Positions 16,434 through 24,745 of a stretch of 54,554 nucleotides of DNA are shown here, in pieces. The stretch covers positions 1 through 54,554 of the forward strand of contig JAZQFH010000037.1 in assembly GCA_045539425.1 (NCBI GenBank), read 5' to 3'. How positions within the stretch are numbered: the stretch's first letter is position 1; the number at the start of each line of letters is the position of its first letter. The DNA comes from RUG14871 sp045539425. Lineage in GTDB: Bacteria > Bacillota_I > Bacilli_A > Erysipelotrichales > Erysipelotrichaceae. Position numbers and translations under genes: made by a program. The notes under the pieces were generated by a model. That model saw only the letters and a list, made by a program, of their open reading frames with translations. It did not search any database and was not told the DNA's origin.

Positions 16434-17546
16434 TTAGTTGAAACGCTCCATCTCGACCTTTCTCGGTACTTTACTGGATTTGATTCCAACTTTGTCACGG
16501 AACTGGTTGCAGAGAACATGGCGCTCCGCTTTCAGTTCGTTGGATGCGAAGTTTGCCAGAATCGGGCAGACTGCCAGATACGCTAACGGCATGACTTCAT
16601 CCATCAGCGCCACTTTCGTGCTGATGGTATTCTCATCCTTGGCTTCTCCGCATTTCACCAGGCATAAGCGGTCCGTGACGATGCCTACGCCTTCATAGAT
16701 CTCTTCGATCCGTTCATTGACTTTCGCATTGCCTGTCTCCATGGCGATTACCATGTATTCCGGATTGATCGGGAAGACAGGACCGTGCAGGAATTCTTCG
16801 GATTCATATGCTGTCGCATGAATGTGGACCGTTTCACCGATCTTTAAGGCTCCTTCCATAATCGTTCCGAGATTCGCTCCCGAAGAGATCAGGAAGATAT
16901 TGCTTAAGGACAGTAAATCCTTCTGATGTTTTTCAACATAAGCTGCAGCAGATGCCTGCAGTTCTTTATGGGCTTCCATCGCCTTGCGGAATTCGTTCTT
17001 ATAGCACTCTGCTTCCTCTTCGCTGATTTCACCCTTTGCAAGCTGTGCTTCCACACCGAACAGCATGAAGAACAGTGCGATCGTAACAACGCCCTTCGTG
17101 ACGAAGCCGACCTTTTCCACGCCGACACCCCAGTCAACCGTTAAGTCGCAGAGTTCCTTGAAATCGGAATCCACATCGCCCGTTAAGCCGATCGTACGAT
17201 GTCCCTTTTCCTTTAAGAGGTCAATTGCCTCAATGGAGTTGGTGCTTCTTCCGCTCTGGGAAGCGACGATGACAAAATCGTCTTCTCTGACATCGTTCTT
17301 AAAGTTGACGAATGTAAACGGCGGAATCACCTTGACGTCTTTCTTCAGGATTTTCTGTAAGAACGGTTTGCCGCAGACGGAGCCGTTGTAGCTGGATCCG
17401 CTGGCGACGATGATGACTCTGCGGTATTCTCTTTTGAGATATTCTTCCACCAGAGAACGTGTCAGTTCTCTGGATCTGTCGATATTTGCCAGTACGGCTT
17501 CCGGTGTTTCCCGGACATAGTTAATCATGGTTAATCTTTCCGACAT
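16434..17546 (-). CDS. SIS-domain sugar isomerase/deglycase, paralogue 2
   Basis: This 370-residue protein has two SIS domains (about 35-190 and 205-350), as in the isomerase half of GlmS and in FrlB-type fructosamine-6-phosphate deglycases, without a glutaminase part. Sugar-phosphate binding motifs SGSSYNGSV near residue 52, SQSGRSTN near 100 and SSGANLGT near 217 are present. ESEEFLHGP near 245 is a typical active-site segment. It is clearly a tandem duplicate of the gene upstream; my rough reading gives well over half identical positions. I chose the ATG at 17546 with GGGG 8 nt upstream. Substrate unknown; an amino sugar or fructosamine phosphate is likely. Confidence 0.85.
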   Translation of the reverse strand: MSERLTMINYVRETPEAVLANIDRSRELTRSLVEEYLKREYRRVIIVASGSSYNGSVCGKPFLQKILKKDVKVIPPFTFVNFKNDVREDDFVIVASQSGRSTNSIEAIDLLKEKGHRTIGLTGDVDSDFKELCDLTVDWGVGVEKVGFVTKGVVTIALFFMLFGVEAQLAKGEISEEEAECYKNEFRKAMEAHKELQASAAAYVEKHQKDLLSLSNIFLISSGANLGTIMEGALKIGETVHIHATAYESEEFLHGPVFPINPEYMVIAMETGNAKVNERIEEIYEGVGIVTDRLCLVKCGEAKDENTISTKVALMDEVMPLAYLAVCPILANFASNELKAERHVLCNQFRDKVGIKSSKVPRKVEMERFN

Positions 17547-17585
17547 GTGATTTTCCCCTTTCGTTTCCATCAGATTAAAACAATC

Positions 17586-18695
17586 TTACCATTCACCGAA
17601 GTTCTTCGGATATTTCTTACTCTTCGTCGAAACCTTTTCGTCGAATTTCTTTAACAGCGGATGTTCCGGCAGGGACAGTTTTCTGCTGGCGAAGTTTGCG
17701 AGCATCGGCGCAACTGCCAGATAGGCCAGCGGCATGACCTGGTCGATGAGTTCCACTTTTGTACAGATGACATCCGGATCATTGCTTTCACCGCATTTGA
17801 CTAAAATGACCTGGCTGGCAATTTCCTTTGCGGCATCGGCGATCTGTTCAATACGCTCATTCGCTGCAGCATTGCCTGTTTCATAGGCAATCACCGTGTA
17901 TCTCGGTGCGATCGGATAGACCGGTCCGTGCAGGAACTCCTCGCATTCCCATGCCGTCGCATGAATCATGACTGTCTCGGAGATCTTCAGAGCTGCTTCA
18001 ATGGCAGTTCCCAGGTTGGCGCCTGCGGAGATCGTGTAGACTTCCTGCAGATTGTAAAGATCCTTGACATGGGATTCAATATAGCGGTTGGCAGAAGCCT
18101 GTAATTCTTCATGAGCATCCATTGCCTTTAAGAATTCCTGTTTGTAACATGCGGCCTCATCTTCCGTGATTTCGCCTTTGGCAAGCTGAGCTTCCACGCC
18201 GAACAGCATGAAGTAAAGTGCCAGTGTCACAACACCCTTGGTGACATAGCCGACTTTCTCAACGCCGACACCCCAGTTGATCGTCAGATCACAGATGTCC
18301 TTGAAGTCGCTGTTGACATCGCTCGTAATACCGATGGTTCTGTGTCCTCTTGCCTTTAAGAGTTCCAGTGCCTCGATCGCGTTTGTGCTCCTTCCGCTCT
18401 GGGAAACGACGACGATGAAGTCATCGTCATCGAACTCATCCTGGAAATGAACGAAGTTGAACGGCGGGATGACCTTGACTTCTTTCTTCAGAATCATATG
18501 AAGGAACGGCTGGCCGCAGACGGAACCGTTATGGGAAGATCCGCAGGCAACAATAATGACCCGTTTGTAATCTCTCTTCAGATATTCCTCTACCAGGGAC
18601 TGTGTCAGTTCTTTGGAATTTTCCACATTGTGGCGTACCTGGGCCGGTGTTTCCACAACGTAGTCGATCATGGTTAATTTTGTTTCTTCTGCCAT
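17586..18695 (-). CDS. SIS-domain sugar isomerase/deglycase, paralogue 1
   Basis: This 369-residue protein has the same double-SIS architecture as the next gene. Motifs are CGSSHNGSV, SQSGRSTN and SAGANLGT, and an active-site segment ECEEFLHGP. Differences between the copies include Ser/Cys and Tyr/His before the first motif and a divergent C-terminus, so the two may be specialised or form a heterodimer. It opens the operon: AAGGAG lies 9 nt before the ATG and a strong promoter lies upstream. No PTS or ABC sugar transporter lies beside it, which is unusual for fructosamine operons. Confidence 0.87.
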   Translation of the reverse strand: MAEETKLTMIDYVVETPAQVRHNVENSKELTQSLVEEYLKRDYKRVIIVACGSSHNGSVCGQPFLHMILKKEVKVIPPFNFVHFQDEFDDDDFIVVVSQSGRSTNAIEALELLKARGHRTIGITSDVNSDFKDICDLTINWGVGVEKVGYVTKGVVTLALYFMLFGVEAQLAKGEITEDEAACYKQEFLKAMDAHEELQASANRYIESHVKDLYNLQEVYTISAGANLGTAIEAALKISETVMIHATAWECEEFLHGPVYPIAPRYTVIAYETGNAAANERIEQIADAAKEIASQVILVKCGESNDPDVICTKVELIDQVMPLAYLAVAPMLANFASRKLSLPEHPLLKKFDEKVSTKSKKYPKNFGEW

Positions 18696-18723
18696 TTGTT
18701 AAATCTCCTTTTTATTCATCCTC

Positions 18724-18752
18724 ATTATAAAATTTCGCCACTGGGGCGACAA
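18724..18752 (-). promoter_or_regulatory. promoter of the SIS operon with overlapping GTATAC
   Basis: TTGTCG (18747-18752) and TATAAT (18724-18729) lie 17 bp apart on the minus strand. The sequence TGGTATACTT overlaps the upstream edge of the -35. GTATAC cores occur in operators of GntR/HutC-type regulators of sugar amine genes, so this may be an operator; that part is inference. Confidence 0.65.
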
Positions 18753-18813
18753 GTATACCAGTAGTTATGGTGGATGAATGAATCTTTTTTGAAAAACAAT
18801 TCATTTTATTCAC

Positions 18814-18844
18814 AAAAAAAGGAGAAAGCTTTTCTGCTTTCTCC
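18814..18844 (-). terminator. groESL terminator
   Basis: The stem GGAGAAAGC/GCTTTCTCC is followed by seven T on the minus strand, 25 nt past the groEL stop. Confidence 0.92.
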
Positions 18845-18868
18845 CTGACGTATCTCTGTTTTGCGGTA

Positions 18869-20482
18869 TTAATACATTCCGCCCATCTGCGGCTGTACGG
18901 CCGGCTGCGGTTCTTTCTTGATACCGACCGCTGCTTCCGTTGTGATGAACATACCGGCGATGCTCGCCGCGTTCAGTAATGCCGTACGGGTCACCTTTGT
19001 CGGGTCGACAACACCGTTCTTGAACATGTCTTCCCACTTGCCTGTCAGGGCGTTGAAGCCGATGTTCTTCCGCTGTGTCAGCTGTTTTTCAACGATTTCC
19101 CTTCCGTCATATCCTGCGTTTTCCGCAATCTGATAAAGCGGTACCGTCAGGCTTTCCAGAACGATGTTGATACCTTTCTGTTCATCGAGGTTCTCACTCT
19201 TTAAAGTGCCTTTCAGTTTCTTCTGAATTGCCGCAAGTGCTGCACCGCCACCGACGACGATACCTTCCGCTACGGCTGCCTTTGTGGCATTCAGGGCATC
19301 TTCGATTCTCAGTTTCTTTTCCTTGAGCTCGCTTTCCGTTGTGGCACCGACTTTGATGACCGCTACGCCGTTGGTCAGTTTGCCTAAGCGTTCCAGCATT
19401 CTCTTCTTATCGTATTCACTCTTGGTGTTTTCAATCTGCTGTCTGAGTTCCTTGACTCTCTGCTCTGCGGCTGCGGCATTCTTTTTGCCGTCGATGATCG
19501 TTGTATTGTCTTTGGCGACAATGATCTTACGGGCGCTGCCCAGATCATCGATCGTCGCTGTCTTCAGATCCATATTCAGATCCTTTGCAAAGAAGCGGGC
19601 ACCTGTCATAACGCAGATATCCTGTAACATTTCCTTCTGACTGTCACCAAATCCCGGAGCTTTTGTTGCGACTACGTTGAACGTTCCGCGCAGTTTATTC
19701 ACGATCAGAGTGGATACCACTTCATTTTCAATGTCATCCGCAACGATGAGTAACGGTTTGGAAGCCTGGACGATCTGTTCCAGTACCGGCAGGATCTCCT
19801 GAATGCTGGTGATCTTCTGGTCAGTTACCAGAACATAGCCGCCTTCCAGTTCCGTCTGCATCTTTTCACGGTCGCTTGCCATGTATGGGGAAATATAACC
19901 CTTGTCATACTGCATGCCTTCAACGACTTCCAGGGAAGTATCGAATCCCTTGGATTCATCGACGTTGATCACGCCGTCGTTTCCGACTTTATCCATTGCC
20001 TCGGCGATAATCCTGCCGATTTCTTCCGAGCCGCTGGAAACCTTTGCGACGTTGGCAATCTCCTCGCTCTTTTCCACTTTGTGGCTGCTTGCCAGGAGCT
20101 CTTCCGCAACCGCCTTGGCTGCCTTTTCAATACCGTTTCTCATTAAGACCGGATTGTTGCCCTTATCCACGGCACGGATACCTTCATGGATCATGGCCTG
20201 TGCCAGAACCGTGGCTGTTGTGGTACCGTCACCGGCCGCATCATTCGTATTGCTTGCGGCTTCGTAGACGATTTTCGCGCCCATATTTTCAAACGGATCT
20301 TCCAGCTCAATTTCCTTTGCGATGGTAACACCGTCGTTGACGATCATCGGAGAACCGTATTCCTTATCCAGTACGACATTGCGTCCTTTCGGGCCAAGTG
20401 TGATCTTCACGGCATCTGCCAGTGTATCCACACCTTTGACCATTGCCTCACGGGCATCTTTACTGTATTTGATTTCCTTCAT
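18869..20482 (-). CDS. groEL: chaperonin GroEL
   Basis: This 537-residue 60-kDa chaperonin subunit is complete from MKEIKYSKDAREAM to the C-terminal MGGMY. ATP-binding motifs GPKGRNVVLD and GDGTTTATVL are intact. The C-terminal tail has only one short GGM unit rather than the longer repeat of many homologues. GGAGG lies 8 nt before the ATG. It follows groES by 13 bp in a two-gene operon under CIRCE/HrcA control. Confidence 0.98.
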   Translation of the reverse strand: MKEIKYSKDAREAMVKGVDTLADAVKITLGPKGRNVVLDKEYGSPMIVNDGVTIAKEIELEDPFENMGAKIVYEAASNTNDAAGDGTTTATVLAQAMIHEGIRAVDKGNNPVLMRNGIEKAAKAVAEELLASSHKVEKSEEIANVAKVSSGSEEIGRIIAEAMDKVGNDGVINVDESKGFDTSLEVVEGMQYDKGYISPYMASDREKMQTELEGGYVLVTDQKITSIQEILPVLEQIVQASKPLLIVADDIENEVVSTLIVNKLRGTFNVVATKAPGFGDSQKEMLQDICVMTGARFFAKDLNMDLKTATIDDLGSARKIIVAKDNTTIIDGKKNAAAAEQRVKELRQQIENTKSEYDKKRMLERLGKLTNGVAVIKVGATTESELKEKKLRIEDALNATKAAVAEGIVVGGGAALAAIQKKLKGTLKSENLDEQKGINIVLESLTVPLYQIAENAGYDGREIVEKQLTQRKNIGFNALTGKWEDMFKNGVVDPTKVTRTALLNAASIAGMFITTEAAVGIKKEPQPAVQPQMGGMY

Positions 20483-20495
20483 GATTCACTGCCTC

Positions 20496-20774
20496 CTATT
20501 CAACCACTGCCAGGATATCATCCTCGCTGAGTACGAGATATTCTTTTTTATCCAGTTCCACTTCCGTGGTTCCGTATTTCTTATAAATAACTCTGTCGCC
20601 GACTTTTACCGTCGTCTTCACAAATGTACCGTTGGTATATTTTCCTTCGCCTACGGCAACAACCCTGCCAACCTGCTGGTCATTCTCTTTTTCGGAGAGA
20701 ATGATGCCGCTGGATGTTCTTGCTTCCTGTTTTTCCTTTTCTAATACAACATTATTATGTAATGGTTTCAGCAT
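20496..20774 (-). CDS. groES: co-chaperonin GroES
   Basis: This 92-residue co-chaperonin caps the GroEL ring. The mobile loop EARTSSGIILSEKE and the C-terminal DDILAVVE are typical. AGGAGG lies 9 nt before the ATG. It is the first gene of groESL, directly downstream of a CIRCE operator. Confidence 0.97.
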   Translation of the reverse strand: MLKPLHNNVVLEKEKQEARTSSGIILSEKENDQQVGRVVAVGEGKYTNGTFVKTTVKVGDRVIYKKYGTTEVELDKKEYLVLSEDDILAVVE

Positions 20775-20789
20775 AACTCTAAGCCTCCT

Positions 20790-20853
20790 TTAGCACTCTA
20801 ACCATCTAAGTGCTAACACAATTATATTATAGTCAGTTTCCCATGCTTGTCAA
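20790..20853 (-). promoter_or_regulatory. CIRCE operator and sigma-A promoter of groESL
   Basis: TTAGCACTC (20790-20798), a 9-nt spacer and AAGTGCTAA (20808-20816) match the CIRCE consensus except for one base in the second arm. TATAAT (20826-20831) and TTGACA (20848-20853), 16 bp apart, lie just upstream, so CIRCE covers the start of transcription. HrcA should repress it; hrcA is not in the window. Confidence 0.93.
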
Positions 20854-20899
20854 TCATTCCCCTTCATCTTTTTCCGCTTTCTCTGAGAGGGAGAAATCA

Positions 20900-20928
20900 T
20901 TTTCAACACCGGGAAAAAACGATATAAT
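20900..20928 (+). promoter_or_regulatory. promoter of the small lipoprotein gene
   Basis: TTTTCA (20900-20905) and TATAAT (20923-20928) are 17 bp apart, 31 bp before the ATG. Confidence 0.65.
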
Positions 20929-20958
20929 AAAGAAAAGAAAACAAAAGGAGAATTACAA

Positions 20959-21459
20959 ATGAAAAAGATATTCCGTTTACTGATGGTTGCTTTCCTGTTT
21001 GTCAGCATGGTTGCCTGCAGCAAGAAACCGCAGGAAGATGAGGTCGTGGATCCGCTTGCCGATTATGATAAGTTCACTTACGAGACGTTGGAATTCTACG
21101 TACCGAAGAGCATCGGAGCACAGGAAACGACCCTGGAAAACTACAAATTTGCCGTCGACTCCAACCAGATTGCCGTATTCGTCAACCAGTTCATGCATGA
21201 AGACCTTGAAAAAGCCAACTATACCGTTGAGGATGTCAAGGCACTCGTCTTTGAAGGAATGGAACAGAAAGATCTGAACGGAGTTGCCTATACGACATAC
21301 ACCAATGCGGGATCGGATGGCGTGGATTACTTCTATGTCTACGGATTCCTGGAAGGATCTGACCGGGTCTGGGATTTCAACATTGCCTGCCGTGCAGCGG
21401 AACGGGAAACCAATGAACCGATCATGATGGATATCCTCGCGAAAGCCGTCGCTCATTAA
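20959..21459 (+). CDS. small lipoprotein of unknown function
   Basis: This 166-residue protein has a lipoprotein signal peptide ending in FVSMVACS (Cys20 lipidated). The mature part is acidic, about 145 residues, with alternating short hydrophobic and aromatic segments suggesting a beta-rich domain. I recognise no family. AAAGGAG precedes the ATG by about 9 nt. It is monocistronic, with its own promoter and a strong terminator, and sits between groESL (divergent) and transketolase (convergent). It probably is anchored on the outer face of the membrane. Confidence 0.8.
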   Translation: MKKIFRLLMVAFLFVSMVACSKKPQEDEVVDPLADYDKFTYETLEFYVPKSIGAQETTLENYKFAVDSNQIAVFVNQFMHEDLEKANYTVEDVKALVFEGMEQKDLNGVAYTTYTNAGSDGVDYFYVYGFLEGSDRVWDFNIACRAAERETNEPIMMDILAKAVAH

Positions 21460-21469
21460 GAAACGCAGA

Positions 21470-21499
21470 CGGATCGGACAATCGTCCGATCCGTTTTTT
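21470..21499 (+). terminator. terminator of the lipoprotein gene
   Basis: The stem CGGATCGGAC/GTCCGATCCG with loop AATC is followed by six T. Confidence 0.93.
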
Positions 21500-21522
21500 A
21501 TTCTTTTCTTTTTTCTCTTTTT

Positions 21523-22452
21523 TTATTTCAGAATTGCGCGTACCTGTTCGGCAATCTTCCCTGCCGTCAGGCCGTATTTTTCCAGAACATCCGAGCTCTT
21601 GCCGCTTTCGCCGAACACATCCTGCATGCCGATCATCGCAAGCTGATGCGGGCACTTTTTCACTAAGACTTCCGCAATCGCGCTGCCCAGACCGCCGATG
21701 ACATTATGCTCTTCCACGCTGACGAGTACCTCATGCGTCTTTGCCAGCTCGACGATCAGATCCTCATCGATTGGCTTGATGGAAGCGAAGTTTGTCACCG
21801 TAACATCCAGTCCGTCTTCTTTCAGCATCTCTGCTGCCTTCAGACTTTCCTGTACCTCAAGACCCGTTGCCAAAAGCGCAACCTTTTTGCCCTGACGGAG
21901 CACTTCGGCTTTTCCCAATACAAACTGATAGGATTCATCATGTACGTCTTCCACGGCGGCTCTGCCCATACGGACATAGCACGGTCCCGGTATTTCCGCA
22001 ATCGCATTGATGATTGCCTTGGTTTCGATGGAATCCGACGGCTGGAACACTTTCATGTTCGGAATCGCCCGCATGATGGCGATGTCTTCAATTGCCTGAT
22101 GGCTTGCGCCGTCTTCCCCGACGGAGATACCGGCGTGTGTCGCGCAGATCTTGACATTTAAACGCGGATAGCAGATGGAATTGCGGATCTGCTCAAACGC
22201 TCTTCCGGAAGCGAACATGGCGAAGCTGGAGGCATAGACGATCTTGCCGCTGGCGGCTAAGCCCGCGCCGACGGCCATCATATTGCCTTCCGCAATGCCC
22301 ATGTTGAAGTGACGTTCCGGACAGGCTGCCTTGGCTTCGTTGGTCATGGTGCTCTTGGTTAAGTCGGCATCCAGAACAACAACATTTTCATTCTTTACGA
22401 TCAGTTCTGCCAGCGCTTTTCCATACGCCTGGCGGGTTGCCATTTTTGCCAT
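21523..22452 (-). CDS. transketolase, C-terminal subunit
   Basis: This 309-residue subunit holds the pyrimidine-binding and C-terminal domains of transketolase. The conserved NMGIAEGNMMAVGAGLA near residue 51 carries the Glu that activates thiamine diphosphate. HAGISVGEDGASHQ near 104 and the phosphate-binding region fit transketolase rather than 1-deoxyxylulose-5-phosphate synthase. It shares one base with the end of the N-terminal gene, so the halves are co-translated. The split form is common in Bacillota and archaea. It works in the non-oxidative pentose phosphate pathway. Confidence 0.93.
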   Translation of the reverse strand: MAKMATRQAYGKALAELIVKNENVVVLDADLTKSTMTNEAKAACPERHFNMGIAEGNMMAVGAGLAASGKIVYASSFAMFASGRAFEQIRNSICYPRLNVKICATHAGISVGEDGASHQAIEDIAIMRAIPNMKVFQPSDSIETKAIINAIAEIPGPCYVRMGRAAVEDVHDESYQFVLGKAEVLRQGKKVALLATGLEVQESLKAAEMLKEDGLDVTVTNFASIKPIDEDLIVELAKTHEVLVSVEEHNVIGGLGSAIAEVLVKKCPHQLAMIGMQDVFGESGKSSDVLEKYGLTAGKIAEQVRAILK

Positions 22453-23270
22453 TATTCTTCACCTCCGAGGTCCTTCATTGCGATGTGATACTGCTCTTCA
22501 TTCGGTGCCTTTCCGTGCCAGCCTGCCTGACCTTCCATAAAGGAAACACCTTTTCCCTTTAAGGTATGAGCCAGAATCAGTGTCGGCTGACCCTTGGTTT
22601 TTCTGGCTTCCTGAAATGCCGCTTCGATCTGGTTGTAGTCATGTCCGTCGATCTGGATGACATGCCAGCCGAAGGCTTCGAATTTCTTATCCAGCGGTGT
22701 CGGATTCATGACATCCGTGATCTTCCCGTCGATCTGCAGTCCGTTGAAGTCGAGAATCGCGCAGAGATTATCCAGTTTGTAATGAGCTGCAGACATCGCT
22801 GCTTCCCAGATCTGTCCCTCTTCACTTTCGCCGTCTCCGACCAATACGTAGATTCTGTGATCGTTCTGATCCAGCTTGTTCGCAATTGCCATGCCGACGC
22901 CGGCACTTAATCCCTGTCCCAGAGATCCGGTGGACATATCCACACCCGGTGTCAGGTTCATGTTCGGATGACCCTGGATTTTGGAATTGATCTTACGGAA
23001 AGTCAGGATATCTTCCTGCGTGATAAAGCCCTTCTCGCATAAGGTTCCGTATAAAAGCGGAGATGCGTGCCCCTTGCTTAAAACAAAGCGGTCACGGTCC
23101 GTGGTATTGACATTTGTTTCATTGATATCCATCTCTTCGAAGAAAAGATAGGAAAGAATATCTGCCGAAGAGAGACTTCCGCCCGGATGTCCGCTCTGTG
23201 CAGAATAGACCATGCGGATGATATTCTGACGAATATGACGCGCATGTTCCTGTAATTCCATGATGTTCAT
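22452..23270 (-). CDS. transketolase, N-terminal (thiamine diphosphate-binding) subunit
   Basis: This 272-residue subunit binds thiamine diphosphate with magnesium through GDGESEEGQIWEA, the GDG...N motif ending at about LDFNGLQ. It pairs with the downstream C-terminal subunit. I chose the ATG at 23270 because GGAGG lies 7 nt upstream; the open frame runs 28 codons further without a better site. SGHPGGSLS and KGHASPLLY near the N-terminus are typical of transketolase. Confidence 0.94.
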   Translation of the reverse strand: MNIMELQEHARHIRQNIIRMVYSAQSGHPGGSLSSADILSYLFFEEMDINETNVNTTDRDRFVLSKGHASPLLYGTLCEKGFITQEDILTFRKINSKIQGHPNMNLTPGVDMSTGSLGQGLSAGVGMAIANKLDQNDHRIYVLVGDGESEEGQIWEAAMSAAHYKLDNLCAILDFNGLQIDGKITDVMNPTPLDKKFEAFGWHVIQIDGHDYNQIEAAFQEARKTKGQPTLILAHTLKGKGVSFMEGQAGWHGKAPNEEQYHIAMKDLGGEE

Positions 23271-23345
23271 GATGATTCCTCCATAGTTATCTATATTATA
23301 GCACCCCGGCGGAAACAATAGAATGGAATATCCGGCTGTAAGAAT

Positions 23346-23386
23346 AGTAAACATACGTTTACTTTTTACCCGTCTCCTTTTATAAT
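23346..23386 (+). promoter_or_regulatory. tetR promoter with overlapping palindromic operator
   Basis: The palindrome AGTAAAC-ATAC-GTTTACT (23346-23363) overlaps the -35 TTTACT (23358-23363) of the promoter whose -10 TATAAT is at 23381-23386 (17 bp spacer). Its position suggests that the TetR-like protein encoded just downstream represses its own operon. The divergent transketolase promoter lies some 50 bp away. Confidence 0.7.
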
Positions 23387-23410
23387 AACAGTGAACAGGA
23401 GTTCATTATT

Positions 23411-24046
23411 ATGGCACAGATACTGAAAGAAGAAGTCCGGGACCGCATCATCTCTTCTGCCAGGGAAGAGTTTTTAAAGCGGGACTACGAACAGGCCAAC
23501 ATGCGCAGCATTGCTCTGCGCTCCAGAATGACGGTCGGAAATCTCTACCGCTATTTCCGTTCCAAGGAAGAGCTGAGCCGTTTCATCGTCGCGCCGGCTT
23601 ACGAAAAGATCAATCAGCTGATCAAGGACCTTACCGCTCAGCAGATTTCCCTCGAGGAGCTTCACGGCCCGCTGAATCTCAGCGTGGAAGAGCTGAAACA
23701 GATGCTGGATACGCTGGGAGACCGGCTTGTGGATATCTTCGAAGAACATCACACCGAGTTTCTGATTCTGATGATGCACTCGAACCTGAACCAGTCCATC
23801 CGCTCCTGGTTTGCGGATGCCATTCATGATCTGATCCTGCCCCGCTTCCCCTTTGAAAGCGAAGAGGCAAGCCGGACCATCTCCCTCGCCTATGCGACCA
23901 GTATTTTCGAGGGGTTAAAGAAAATGTTTACGGATCAGCCGCTGCCTTCCAGTACGCTGAAGCGGCTGGTGAAAATCTATCTGGACTCCTATATCCAGAT
24001 TCTGGAGAAAGCCGATTTCTCCCGCTTCCATAAGGAGACACTATGA
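23411..24046 (+). CDS. TetR/AcrR-family regulator
   Basis: This 211-residue repressor has an N-terminal helix-turn-helix (about residues 25-50, ANMRSIALRSRMTVGNLYRYF) and an all-helical ligand domain. AGGAG lies 9 nt before the ATG. It overlaps the following ATPase gene by 4 nt (ATGA). It presumably senses a compound handled by the ABC system and binds the palindrome at its own -35. Confidence 0.9.
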   Translation: MAQILKEEVRDRIISSAREEFLKRDYEQANMRSIALRSRMTVGNLYRYFRSKEELSRFIVAPAYEKINQLIKDLTAQQISLEELHGPLNLSVEELKQMLDTLGDRLVDIFEEHHTEFLILMMHSNLNQSIRSWFADAIHDLILPRFPFESEEASRTISLAYATSIFEGLKKMFTDQPLPSSTLKRLVKIYLDSYIQILEKADFSRFHKETL

Positions 24047-24744
24047 GTTTTATTCAGTTTGAAAATGTATCCAAAATCTACCAGATGGGTGAAGTCGAGA
24101 TCCGTGCGCTGGACCACATTTCCTTTGAAATCGAAAAAGGAGAATTCGTGGTCGTTTTAGGCGCCAGCGGAGCCGGCAAGACCACCATTCTGAATATTCT
24201 GGGCGGCATGGATACCGCCACGGAAGGACGGATCGTTGTTGACGGGAAGGATATTTCCCGCGTCAGCGAAAGAGAACTGACGGATTACCGCCGCTTTGAT
24301 ATCGGCTTCGTCTTCCAGTTCTACAATCTGGTACAGAATCTGACCGCGAAGGAAAACGTGGATCTGGCGCTGCAGATCTGCAAGGATCCCATGGATTCCC
24401 GCTTTGTTCTGAAAATGGTCGGGCTGGAAGAGAGGATGGACAACTTCCCTTCCCAGCTTTCCGGCGGGGAGCAGCAGCGTGTCGCCATTGCCAGAGCCGT
24501 TGCGAAAAATCCGAAGCTGCTTCTTTGCGATGAGCCGACCGGGGCTTTGGACTACAAGACCGGCAAACAGGTTCTGAAAGTATTGCAGGATATGTGCTAC
24601 AAGCAGAACATGACTGTCGTCATGATTACGCATAACTCCGCTCTGGCCGATATGGGCCAGAAGATCATCCGCGTCAAGAGCGGACAGATCGAATCCGTAA
24701 CGATCAACGAACATCCGAAGGATGTTGAGGAAATTGAGTATTAG
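24043..24744 (+). CDS. ABC transporter ATPase (LolD/MacB type)
   Basis: This 233-residue ATPase has Walker A GASGAGKTT near residue 39, signature LSGGEQQRVA near 140 and Walker B LLLCDEPTGALD near 160. The wording DEPTGALD is characteristic of the LolD/MacB/FtsE group that partners FtsX-like permeases. It ends one base before the permease start. Together they form a mechanotransmission-type system rather than a classical importer. Confidence 0.94.
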   Translation: MSFIQFENVSKIYQMGEVEIRALDHISFEIEKGEFVVVLGASGAGKTTILNILGGMDTATEGRIVVDGKDISRVSERELTDYRRFDIGFVFQFYNLVQNLTAKENVDLALQICKDPMDSRFVLKMVGLEERMDNFPSQLSGGEQQRVAIARAVAKNPKLLLCDEPTGALDYKTGKQVLKVLQDMCYKQNMTVVMITHNSALADMGQKIIRVKSGQIESVTINEHPKDVEEIEY

Positions 24745-24745
24745 T

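Noticed and set aside
21500..21522. T-rich stretch as the transketolase terminator
   Set aside because: It is T-rich on the plus strand, so it cannot give a U-run to the minus-strand transketolase transcript. The hairpin at 21470-21493 lacks a minus-strand U-run too.
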